This document shows positions 36,311 through 45,916 of a stretch of 64,000 nucleotides of DNA, one piece after another. The notes beneath the pieces were generated by a model. That model saw nothing but the letters and a program-made list of their open reading frames with translations, made no database searches and had not been told where the DNA came from. The first letter of the stretch is position 1. Each line of letters begins with the position of its first letter. A program made the translations under genes and the position numbers. Source of the DNA: Pelodera strongyloides (lineage: Eukaryota; Nematoda; Chromadorea; Rhabditida; Rhabditidae); assembly GCA_036852015.1 (NCBI GenBank), contig JAANDG010000592.1, positions 25,234-89,233 of the forward strand. The letters are read 5' to 3'.

Positions 36311-39300
36311 ATGTTGATCATACTAAAAGTCTTTTTGCTTCAAATACTGCGACTGCACGTAAACGCCGAGAAGTATATAGGATTATGTAGTACTCAACCG
36401 GCTTCAAAGCTACCTTCTAACGGTGTGTTGCTTCGTTCCATGTTGCGTGACACATTGCATTTAAAAAGTGGTGTGTCTGAAAGTCAGGTAACCCCTACTG
36501 TAGATGACTCTGTCTGATTCTCCGTGTCAAATAGGATGCAATTTTTACTCCAATTTTCAGGCGCAACATTCACGCAGATACCAGCAATTTACCACGGCCA
36601 GTCATACCCAACAATCCATCGCAGTGGTCACGCCCATTCGCACCGATGGGACTGATTGGCCAGTATGCTAGATTGGGCGTGGCAATTGCACTGTTGGCGA
36701 ATCAGCCATGGTAAATTGCTAGTAACTGTTTGAATGTTGCGCCTGAAAAATTGGAAAAAATGCATCCTACCATATTTGAGGCTGAGAGGGGTTACCTGAT
36801 CGACCCTTGAAATGTCCTTTACCATTACCCACTCACCACGTTTATGGTCTCATCCTAAGTAGAATTTGACTATAATTCGCTTAAAATTCGCTAGTTAGAA
36901 TGTTTTACGCCGATCCATTTTCGAATGGAATTAGGTAGTTAAATCGAATATCCAGAAAAAAAACGTTAGATAATTATTTTTCTTTAAATCAAAAACGAAG
37001 ATCCTTGTAATCCTTGTTTATAATATTCAAACCAGCACTACTCAGTTCTCGAGCGCGATGTGTAATTGCCGTTACACCTCTAAAAGTAGGACGTGAGCGC
37101 TGTCATCGCCCGTAGAACGCGCTTATTAGCTACGCGCGCTGTGCGGCCACGCATTTTGTGCTACGCGGGCACGGCGACCGGCGCCAAGCCATCCGCTAAA
37201 GTATCTTCGAGCTGAGTAGGCGCTGCGCTGTATTTTCCGCTAACCCTCATTTCATGTTTAGACATTCGGTGCAATCGTCACAACTACACGGATTTTCGAG
37301 ACGTTCACCATGTTGATTTCACCGGTCAAGACGTCCTAAATAAGCATAGTTGTGCAATGTACGAATGTCATGGGCCACATTTGTGCATGGAGCAGAAGTG
37401 TAGCACTAATAAGACGCGCGAGTGTCTTGCCGAATGTGTGCGCGATTTTAACAATGCCGACGACAAGGACAGGGAGCCCCTTCCACCGTGTCAATATTTG
37501 CCCGGCGAAATTGCTTTCAGCTACGAGCTTCCGACAATATACACGCTGCGCATTTCGGATGAGCTGTTTGTGAGTTTTATTGCGCATTTCGGATGAGCTT
37601 TTGTGGTTCTTTGTTCATTTCGGATGAATTATTTGTGAGTTTTATTTCGCATTTCGGATAAGCTTTTGTGAGTTTTCTTGGTTCCATTTGCATTGTATTT
37701 TTTGAATTACCGACCAACAGCTGACAGTATTCACAATACGGAAACTAGCATTCATCTACCGATGCTCCCCATTACAGGGGCATGCGCAAATGCTAAATGC
37801 CCTTGACTTACAGTCTATGGCAACGGTATGTTAGATAATGGAAATAACGATAATTATAATAGCAATTCAGCTACAAAATCAGATACTTGTACGGGAATGG
37901 CGCAAAGACGTGGAACCCAATGAACCAGAAAAGTTTTATCACGTGAGTTCTATTCACAACCTTCTCTCAAATGATCACGTACATAACATTGCATAAGAAA
38001 CGGAAGAGGACCGTTTGGTGACGGCTCCCTGTTGTTGTTTTCGTGGACTTTGGTGACCAGCAAACGACGGTTTTTTTTGTGCTTTCGGCAACCCTTCCGT
38101 TTTCTGTGTAGCGGCTGTTTATTCATATGTGGTGGTGAGATTCTGCTTCTGTGTTATACATTCAGATTTTCAGATTGTAAACTCCTCCTATAATTACATT
38201 CTCAGTGGACGTGGGAATAACACACACTGTGTTGTAAGTTTGCTAGTGTGTTTTTATTCTCACAAGCAGAGTTTGATTTATCGTCTATCGGCCTTTGGAA
38301 ACGCCCGTGCTAAAAGTCGGCCAAATCCAGCCAGTAGCTTCAAGACCACCCGTCATAGATTATAAAAATAAAGACTACTTTCCCATAAGTCGAGTTCCGG
38401 TTGTCAAAGTAGCTGGAAACTACGTTGTTCATTGTCACCAAGTTAAGGTTAAGAATTAAGTATTGTAAATAAAGAATAACCCTTAATTAGTGCCCAAATA
38501 TTTATGCATTTTTTGTGTTTAGGAAATTGAAAAGTCGATGGACTGGTGCAATGATAAACCAAATGGGAGAATGTACAATGATACCTATGTTCTCTGTAGA
38601 GAAGAAAAGGACATTTGGAGAGTTATGGCGGAATTTGGAAGCAGGGCGACACACTGCATTCGTTATTATATCCAGAAGAACTTCATGAAGGTAGCATTTC
38701 ACAACGATTCGTACAACGATACAGTGCAACGCGAAACTCAGTTGGTGCGTAACAATAAATGGGATTCACCCAAGTTTCGCCGCGCACTTCGCCCAGTGTT
38801 CGCTAGATTCAGATGCCCTGCCCAGCGAAAGGGAGGCGCACCGATTGGACAAAAGATGCGAAAACTATGCAGTAATAGATAAACATGGTGCACGGCGCTT
38901 TCGCCCATTCCCTGGGGGGAGGGGCGGGGGGGGGGGGGGGGGGGGGTGAAACCTGGGCGAACCCTTTTTTTTGCCGAGCAGAACGAGAGTTTCGTCAGTG
39001 TTGTAGACGTTATCTTTAGAGGATGTTTTGAACACTACCATTTTTACTATGTATATTTTGTGAATGAACTTTCCATTTTCAGAAAAAAGATACTGCAGAA
39101 TTCAAAAAAGATATGCGCGAGGTATGCGCCAACTTTGAGAACGAGCTCCAGAAAAACCCCGAATTTGCAAAAACACACAGTACAGAAAGGCACTCGCTGG
39201 AAGTTAACACTTACAATGCGTGCTGTTTTCTCATGTAAGATGTTTTTTTATTATGTAGATCTTGCTTTCACATGTATCCTGTACATGTAGTAACTGCACA

Positions 39301-39860
39301 GGAAAGTGAAAACCCCCATATGGATATGGACCGATCAATTCACAATTTATGGCCCCCTATCAAAGCCCAATTTTTTTTGAGGGACTTGGTCAGGGCCATA
39401 TCTATAATCGGGGCCAGATCGGGTTCTTTTGCTTTTCCATGGAAAACACTGATTTTACTGCAATACAGGTAAGCAAGCATTACGTGTTCACATAGGAATG
39501 AAATAACAGTTGTGTTTATTTAAGAAAAAAATTCAAGGGTAGACCCGTCTTCGCAAGAGATCTGAACTCCGCGCGGGCCCCGTGCCTGAAACATACGGTC
39601 CGGCCTGCTCTGGGTTTTTGGTTTCAATTAGTTCACTTCCTGGTCAATGATAGTGATTGAGCACCTTGTTCCTTCGCAAACGAAATTGCTACCAATTTGC
39701 TCTAATGAAAACCGATTTCAACAAAAACCAATACATATGAGCCAGCACTACACTCTCTATAGAAGAATGGTCAGATGTTCCTTTATGCTTGTTCAGGAAA
39801 AGCCGTCTGATAGAAAAGTTCAACTCCAACTGTGGAGCACGAACTCAGAATAGAGGGTGA
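36311..39860 (+). CDS. gene A, cysteine-rich secreted protein family, seven exons
   Basis: Exons 36311-36422, 37262-37569, 37871-37942, 38174-38233, 38523-38690, 39083-39234 and 39797-39860 join in phase to 312 codons. Exon 1 encodes a signal peptide (LKVFLLQILRLHVNA) then CSTQP. Exon 2 is Cys-rich (CAMYEC, LCMEQKC, ECLAEC, PPC). Later exons carry REWRK, SGRGNNTHC, WCNDK, CIRYYIQ and NACCF. NYT, NKT, NNT and NDT are candidate N-glycosylation sites. In the last exon a 41-bp deletion shifts the frame, so the protein ends in about 20 residues instead of the hydrophobic tail kept by copy C and gene B. It may thus be a soluble secreted form or a dying gene. Donors are mostly GTGAGT/GTAAGA-like, with GTGTGT after exon 1. 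Family not recognised. Unused sequence at 37732-37836 could be an alternative exon. Confidence 0.75.
36478..36810. mobile_element. TTAA MITE, family G (decayed), in intron 1 of gene A
   Basis: Palindromic. The inner arms ACCAGCAATTTACCACGGCC and CCATGGTAAATTGCTAGTAA match the G elements at 48761 and 53740. The outer termini (GTCAGGTAACCCCT / AGGGGTTACCTGA) are diverged and the TTAA ends are lost. Confidence 0.7.
38926..38946. repeat. poly-G run in intron 5 of gene A
   Basis: About 21 consecutive G after GGGGGGAGGGGC on the plus (sense) strand; a potential G-quadruplex in the transcript and a likely place for sequencing length errors. Confidence 0.85.
39299..39450. mobile_element. short copy of repeat R in intron 6 of gene A
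   Basis: Starts GGAAAGTGAAAACCCC, contains GAGGGACTTGGTC and ends TTTTCCATGG. It matches both ends of the larger palindromic element at 54948-55453 in gene B intron 3, without its centre. Confidence 0.55.
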
Positions 39861-39996
39861 ATTAAAGGTTTATGATGATAGTTTGCTGCGTTCGGCTGTT
39901 ATCTCAAAGACGATTGCCTTCTGCATTTCAATTTATCTTTTATTGTATAAATGCTAGTTTCGCACTACTATTCAGTGATGTCAATCTTTTTATGCA
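39539..39996. repeat. right arm of the inverted duplication
   Basis: The reverse-complement partner of 33822-34310, including the acceptor and terminal exon of gene A. The ancestral stop codon is preserved at 39955-39957, but is out of frame after the deletion. Confidence 0.88.
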
Positions 39997-40079
39997 CGCT
40001 TTTCTTTGGTTGTTTTGTTTGTTTGATTGTGTGTTTGGATGATGTGCGTTACGCTCAGGAAGTAGGATTGGTTCAGTAC

Positions 40080-40290
40080 TATGTTCCTCTCCGACCCGGA
40101 GTGCCGACCCCAAATAAGAAAATGCCGACGCGTCATTCTCCTCGTGCGCGCCCCGTGTCAGTAAAAGTTAAAGCGGATCAACGTCGTGGCGGCATACAGT
40201 CTCTTTGGGGTCAACGTCGGGTCGGCAAATCGATTATTTAGCGTCAGCGTCGGGTCAGCACACTAGCTCGTCCGGCCAGCACTGGGTCAG
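40080..40290. repeat. CGGGTCGGCA-type GC-rich repeat
   Basis: Recurring words CGACCCGG, GTGCCGAC, CGTCGGGTC and GGGTCAG in both orientations suggest a degenerate short palindromic element with one side made of repeated GTCGGGTCAGC-like units. 40291-40560 after it is AT-rich with nothing recognised. Confidence 0.4.
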
Positions 40291-40560
40291 AAAAAACATT
40301 TCATACATAAATACCGTAACCTGACAGTGAGCAAAATATGTATAAAAAACGTTTATTGCGGTCATGACATAAAAGAACATAATAAAAGTTAATAGTATGC
40401 TATAGCAGTCAAAACTAACAAAAATGAAGTGAATAATAAGCTATACCGGTCAAAACTAACAAACAGTGAATAGGTAAGAAGGAAGATTGCAATTGTAAAC
40501 GAACGATTTATCTAAGGGATTGCGAGAGGGTGAATGAGCTGACGAGTAACAGTATAACAA

Positions 40561-40800
40561 AGCAATACAATGGATGCGAAAGCAATTAGAAATAAAGAAA
40601 TCCAAAATCGCTCAGATCCAAAATCGCTGCGGGACAGCAGGACTATGTCATTTACATCGACTAGAACATGGACAAACATTTATCATATTCGCAAGTGCGA
40701 TCATGCGAATTGCGAGCAAGTGCGATCGCATACATGGAAACCCCATAAAAGCTTAAAGGTAAAGCTATTTCCATATCAGAGAACATCTATTATGGAGAAA
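40561..40800. repeat. diverged copy of repeat S
   Basis: Blocks such as CTGCGGGACAGCAGGAC, GAACATGGACAAACATTT and ATTCGCAAGTGCGA match the palindromic insert inside repeat R at 55082-55380. 40801-41404 holds no feature I can support. Confidence 0.45.
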
Positions 40801-41404
40801 CCCAGTCAAAAAAACTTAGATTTTCGGCACTAGAAACGTGCAAGCAAAATAAATAACGGTGGAATTTCATCTGACACCATTGCCGATAGCGAGGCAGATA
40901 ATCAACAAAAGAATAGTACCTTTATCCGCGAGACCATCTCCTTGCTGCCTTAATCTTCGCTCTTCGTCAGACCTCCGGCACCGACCATTGCTTGCTGACT
41001 GCGACGGCGACGGTTACCACGCTAAATTACGAGAATGAAATTCACAATCTCAATGCATTGAATGTATTCTTTGCATACTATCACGACTATCACCGAACTT
41101 ATCATCGGCACAAAAGTAAGAGGGAAATCATACTTCGATATAGCATTCTACGTTCCACCGTGCTCGCTACTTACCTGAAATTTATTGGCCTGTCCTCCGT
41201 GCGAAAGCCAGCTGCATTTCGTATCGGTATTTATTCACGCCGCTAAAAATGAATGGTCTTGTACCTTGTTTCAAATAGTATGTATGGAGTTCAGTATGCA
41301 ACTCTTCCTGCAATTGCAATAGATATCAGGGTGCAACCTTAGATGAGGGGCGCATCGCCGCGCCGCCCCGCACGAAATCGCACGGCTGCACTCATTTTTC
41401 TGAC

Positions 41405-41712
41405 AGAGAGAGAGAGCGAATATTTCCCTCTCTCTCTCACTTATCTTTCAGAGAAATAAGAAGAGACACAGGGACGGAGACAAGGAGAGAGATAAAAACA
41501 CAGAGAGAGAGTGAAATACAGTGAAAGACGAAAGAATATTCAGAGGGGGATAGAGACAGTGTGAAAACAGAGAGAGAAACACACATATGAAAGAGAGAGC
41601 AGAGAGGGAAAATATAGAGAGAAACATACCGAGGGAAAATAGACAGAGGGAGAGCAGAGAGGGAAAGTAGAGAGATTCCCTCACTACTCTCTCTCTCTCT
41701 CTCTCTCTCTGG
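41405..41712. repeat. GA/CT-rich low-complexity block
   Basis: GA-rich DNA with CT tracts at its two ends (41405-41450 and 41690-41712). The minus-strand open frame of about 100 codons is Leu/Ser-rich low complexity. Confidence 0.85.
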
Positions 41713-42298
41713 CAGAGATTCCCCTTTTCTAAGATTGCACCGATCTCAGTGCAAGTGCACTGTCCCATTATCCCACGCGCTCGCTCTAATAAACAATTAA
41801 CGACCTTATCTCCTTACTTTTAATGCATGGGTTAATAACTTACGCCATTAGCTGAAACATTTAAGTCATTCACGACATTAATAAAACACTTAAAGAAAAA
41901 AACTCACACTCGGAAATACTTCTTGGGAGGGGCCGTGGAAAATATAGTACAGCGTGGAAAAAATATCACATGTTACCCGGAAAATACAAAATACTAACAC
42001 TGTGTATTCTACAGTTTTCCCGCACTGTTCCAAAATCAATTTTCCGCTGAGGCTACACCAGGACAATAATTCTAATTAAAAAAAAATGAAGAATTAAATA
42101 GCTAAAAAAGAAATGTGCATTGTGCAGATTACACGCTTGTTGCTAAGTTTACAAAAAAATATTGCGTTTGTATATATGTATGACGAAATAATAAATCTAT
42201 GTTAAGTACAGTGCATATGCAGTCCCACCCCTAAATATAAGGATAAAAATAAAGTATCGATTTCGAGCAACTGCCAAGGCACACAATATTTCTTGTAG

Positions 42299-42555
42299 TG
42301 GCCGTATGCACGAACACGCCGGGAGGCTTCCAGCAGCCGGGAAACGCAATATTTTTTGTAAACTTAGCAACAAGCGTGTAATCTGCACAATGCACATTTC
42401 TTTTTTAGCTATTTAATTCTTCATTTTTTTACACGCCGGGAGGCTTCCAGTCTCCCAGTGGGAGGTGAGAGAAAGAGACGGATCACACGAATCAGAGACA
42501 CACAGAGACAAATTCTCCCACCCTGGGAGCTTCCCGCCGTTCGTGCATACGGCTA
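42299..42555. mobile_element. MITE, GGCCGTATGCACGAAC family, carrying an inverted templated insert
   Basis: TGGCCGTATGCACGAACACG at the left, CGTTCGTGCATACGGCTA at the right, flanked by TAG and CAG. An 88-bp internal segment, 42343-42430, is the reverse complement of unique DNA outside the element at 42080-42167. The words ACACGCCGGGAGGCTTCCAG occur on both sides of the insert. Confidence 0.75.
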
Positions 42556-42565
42556 CAGGAGTTCT

Positions 42566-42612
42566 GAGGCCGGATCCACCAACGAACTGTCGGTCGAAAA
42601 GTCGGTTCTGGC
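42566..42612. mobile_element. left end of an AGGCCGGATCC MITE
   Basis: CTG then AGGCCGGATCCACCAACGAACTGTCGG, matching the left end of the 44668-45769 element. No matching right end follows before 43000. Confidence 0.5.
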
Positions 42613-42803
42613 GATGAATGGGTGATGTGCGCGGCCAAGCCTCGGCGAAACTCCTTTTTTCGCCAGTTTCTCAGTGTACTTCTTTGGATGTTGGGTAAAT
42701 TGTAAGGCTGAAGCGTATTCGTGTCGTTGCTTTGCCTGCCCGCATAATCAACACTTCATTCAATTTTTTTTTTAATCCCAGTTTAATTTTCGTATTCGTA
42801 CAG

Positions 42804-42878
42804 CTCCAGTGGTACACCAAGTTTCGTCAGTGTTCTGACAGTGGTTCAACGGACGAGAATATTGGAGTACAATTTCAG
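42804..42878 (+). CDS. orphan exon resembling the Cys-rich family style
   Basis: TTCGTACAG acceptor, 25 complete codons starting LQWYTKFRQC and ending IGVQFQ, then a GTAAGC donor. Phase 0 at both ends and length near exon 3 of genes A and B (72 and 81 nt, both starting LQ). No partner exons in order were identified nearby, so it may be a remnant of another family member or an exon of an unrelated gene. Confidence 0.4.
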
Positions 42879-42903
42879 GTAAGCTATTGTATTTTATTGA
42901 CTA

Positions 42904-43115
42904 CCAGGCGGCTATCGCCGCCTGAGACGACTTTCATGGTTTAAAAGCACACTTGTGTGAAACGTTTGCAGTAGCTTGAAAAAATCATGAAATAAGATTC
43001 GAATACTCTTGCTCAAGACAGGGCTCCGGCTCTCCTTTCATAGCCTATATTCTAATTTTCGTTTCGCGCACACACAAAAAAAAACTCTTCTCCTTTATAT
43101 AATAAGATATATGGA
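42904..43115 (-). mobile_element. non-autonomous Helitron
   Basis: On the minus strand it starts TCCATATATCTTATTATATA and ends GGCGGCGATAGCCGCCTGG: a GC hairpin followed by CTGG, with T next. This fits Helitron ends (5' TC, 3' hairpin plus CTRR, insertion between A and T). Shares both ends with 54089-54329 and 61411-61656. No coding capacity. Confidence 0.7.
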
Positions 43116-43135
43116 AAACACCATGCTCACATCAG

Positions 43136-43263
43136 AGGCCATATTCACCACTCCGATCCCCTCGGGGAAAGAGTCCCTGGGGGCAGAAAATAGCATTCTA
43201 ATGTAAGAGACGCAGAGGGAAAGACGAGGAATTCCCCAAGGGTAATTGAGTGGTGAATATGGC
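43136..43263. mobile_element. MITE, AGGCCATATTCACC family
   Basis: AGGCCATATTCACCACTCCG at the left after CAG, GAGTGGTGAATATGGCG at the right. Internal AGAAAATAGCATTCTAATGT shared with 60441. Confidence 0.78.
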
Positions 43264-43323
43264 GAAAATTATTACCTTGAAGATAGACAGATTGGGCGGC
43301 TGAACAATGCGAACAGAGCACAG

Positions 43324-43749
43324 CTAAAAGGAACGCAGTCACGTTAAATTCGTCATATTTATTTGATTAAATATAGGAAGGTGTGAAGGAAAATATGGTA
43401 CCAATGTGAAGTCAAAGAGAAACGAACTCAGGGAGATAACTCACTGAGAATGGGAGGTACTGGATAACAATATATGTATGTGCATGAAACCAATTTCCCG
43501 GATTGCGGCCGAGATTGAATACACTGCAGTGACAGCGTAACACAATTGTCTAGCACCGCAGGATATTATGATGAGACTTTGCCAGGACAATTGCGTATCT
43601 ACTGTAGTCAAGTAACTCCCATTCTCAGTGAATTCTCTCAACGAGTTTGTTTTTCTGGAAATTGGCATTGGTATAGAATGTTTTCTTTCCTATATTTAAT
43701 GAAAATTAAATAAAAGTTGCGAAAATATCGTGACTGCGTTCCTTTTTAA
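43324..43749. mobile_element. TTAA palindromic MITE, GCAGTCAC family
   Basis: AAAAGGAACGCAGTCACGTT at the left and ATCGTGACTGCGTTCCTTTTTAA at the right; inner arms CTCACTGAGAATGGGAG / CCATTCTCAGTGAATTC. Ends three bases before the next element. Confidence 0.75.
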
Positions 43750-43752
43750 GCC

Positions 43753-44192
43753 TTAAAGGATCGCAGTCACTACAAAATCGTCGTTTTTCTTCGAGTTTAC
43801 TTGTATTTAGTAAAGAGTAGAGACAACTACTTTACCAACACCGAATAATTTGAATTCCAACTCAGGGAGTGAACAAGTAGAAAAGTAGTTCTACTTAACT
43901 ACCGCAGGATCACGAAACGTGTTCATACAGCTGCTTTCCGATCGGGAGTATGCAAATTATTTCGGCAAATATTTGCATATTATATCTTTACATATACTGC
44001 AAGGGTCTGCAGGCATATCACTACACGTTTCATAATCCCGCGGTAGTTAAGTAGAACTACTTTTCTACTTGATCACCCCCTGAGTTGGAATTCAAATTAT
44101 TCGGTTTTGGTAAAGTATTTTTCTTTATTCTTTACTAAATTCAAGTAAACTCGAAGCAAAATGATGATTTTGGAGTGACTGCGATCCTTTAA
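43753..44192. mobile_element. TTAA palindromic MITE, family H
   Basis: TTAAAGGATCGCAGTCACTAC at the left and GGAGTGACTGCGATCCTTTAA at the right, 440 bp. Inner arms AGTTCTACTTAACTACCGC and GCGGTAGTTAAGTAGAACT enclose a 150-bp loop. TTAA at both ends. Confidence 0.85.
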
Positions 44193-44360
44193 AGCGAATA
44201 TGTAGTCACTCAAAATGAGCAAAAAAACGCGAAACTAGCGTTTCCATACCCATACCAGACGTTAATTTAAATAGGCGACTGATTATGTAAATAAGAATTA
44301 GCATGCCCTGCATCCTGAATCTTGTTATTTGTCGATTTAAATTTAAATTTGTTCAATCAG

Positions 44361-44436
44361 AACCAAATTTATGCAACGGTTCCGAATTACGCGTTTACTA
44401 TGGAAAAGGCGAACTTTGTAATTCATTTTCTTTCAA
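44361..44436 (+). CDS. orphan Cys-containing exon candidate
   Basis: TTCAATCAG acceptor and GTGGGT donor flank 76 nt reading PNLCNGSELRVYYGKGELCN in one frame. The ELRV/GEL pattern loosely recalls the ELRIEGELKV part of the family's last exon. No phase-matched neighbour was established. Confidence 0.3.
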
Positions 44437-44667
44437 GTGGGTAATTGTAGAAAACTTTTGTTATTGTTTCCATAATGGGGAATACGCATTCTATTAATAC
44501 AGATTACCTTCAAAAAGGGCGTACATGTTCCCTTTAAGCAACCTACTTTGATTTTCTCAAAATTCAAAGCTGAAGTTGTGTCACACACCATAAAATGGAC
44601 TCCACTAACGAAATGAGAGGAAGCAGTGAACAAGTGAACTGTAGGAAAAAAATGTGATGGAAAGCTG

Positions 44668-45769
44668 AGGCCGGATCCACCAACGAACTCTCACCCAGAG
44701 TGAGAGTTAGACATATTTTGGGTGACAGTTTAACTCTCACTCTGGGTGACAGTTAGAGCTAAATTGAGTAAGAGTTAGAGCTATTCCGGGTGAGAGTTCA
44801 CGTGTCAACATTTTGCAATCCACCAACATTTTGGGTGAAGGTGACACTTTCACCCGAGATATTTATTTATTTATACAAGAAAATCTTGTTATTCGCAGTT
44901 TTATAAATGCAAAATTCATTTACTTATTTATTTTTCTTCGCTTTTTCCCCCATCACTCCCTTTTATACATTTTTAGCTTATTTTCCCCAAAATTTTTTAT
45001 TTATTTTATTTTTTCGTGTTTATGTTTTCATAATAGAACTTGCTCACTTTTCGATAACCGAACAATTCGAATCAATGTATAAATATATGCATAATAAAAT
45101 ATATCAACGCGGCAAAAGACTGGAGAAGAGCACCCAAAATAATCGTCTGCAAAAAGTTCGCAGGGCGCAGTAATGGAAGCTCGGTCGCATTGCCCTAAGG
45201 CGAGGCATTTGCCACTGCACCTTCACAGCACGTTGGATCGGCATGAAAGCCGGTATGTAACCATGTCTTAAACCGAGTGGCGTTTGTTTATTTTTCTCTA
45301 TCATCATAAAACATAAGCTAGTACCAATTCGTGATCTTGCCAACTTATTTATTCCTTGTCAGAATCGTATTGCAATGTGAAATGCAGTGAAACCAAAATG
45401 TGAAAGGCAAAAAATATATTCACATTTTGTTATTTAGTCATTACACATGTGACACGTGTTTTAAATCACTTCCTGACGCATGATAATGCTTAAATGTGAA
45501 ATAAAACAAAATAAAAGCCATTTTTTCCAAAATTTTGCTAGGGTGAGAGTTAATTTTTTATCTCCCCCCACCTATTTCTTGGGGGGAGATAATGCTCTCA
45601 CCTCTCACTTTGGGTGAGAGTTAGAGTTGTTGGTGGATTGGAAAATTTGGTGAGCGTGAGAGCTAAAAACGTTGGTGGATCGGCGTTAACTCTCACCCTG
45701 CAAATAAGTCCCCCCGGGTGAGAGTTTTAGCTCTCACCCTGACAAAAAAAGTGTTGGTGGATCCGGCCT
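44668..45769. mobile_element. 1.1-kb AGGCCGGATCC element
   Basis: AGGCCGGATCCACCAACGAA at the left and TTGGTGGATCCGGCCT at the right, both flanked by CTG (3-bp duplication). The ends carry repeated GGGTGAGAGTTA/CTCTCACCC words in both orientations; the centre (about 44850-45540) is AT-rich without a transposase-like frame. Confidence 0.82.
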
Positions 45770-45811
45770 CTGGAAAGTGAAAAAATAGAGGTTGGACGAT
45801 CAGTGTATCGA

Positions 45812-45814
<3 letters not shown>

Positions 45815-45858
<44 letters not shown>

Positions 45859-45864
45859 TAGAAA

Positions 45865-45900
<36 letters not shown>

Positions 45901-45909
45901 ATATATATT
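45815..45909. repeat. AT microsatellite directly upstream of gene B
   Basis: A TA-dinucleotide run of about 95 bp with small interruptions, ending 7 bp before the ATG at 45917. The 5' UTR and any core promoter would have to lie within or beyond it. Confidence 0.93.
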
Positions 45910-45916
45910 CCTATAG

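Noticed and set aside
37732..37836. Extra exon between exons 2 and 3 of gene A
   Set aside because: It has an acceptor and a GTATGT donor and is open for 35 codons, but gene B has no counterpart and both genes join in phase without it.
40977..41246. 84-codon open frame at 41 kb
   Set aside because: No motif or paired splice sites on the plus strand; the minus strand has a donor-like GTAAGT but no acceptor that defines an exon.
44813..45173. Plus-strand open frames inside the 1.1-kb AGGCCGGATCC element
   Set aside because: AT-rich Phe/Leu-rich translation, no transposase motif such as a DDE triad visible.
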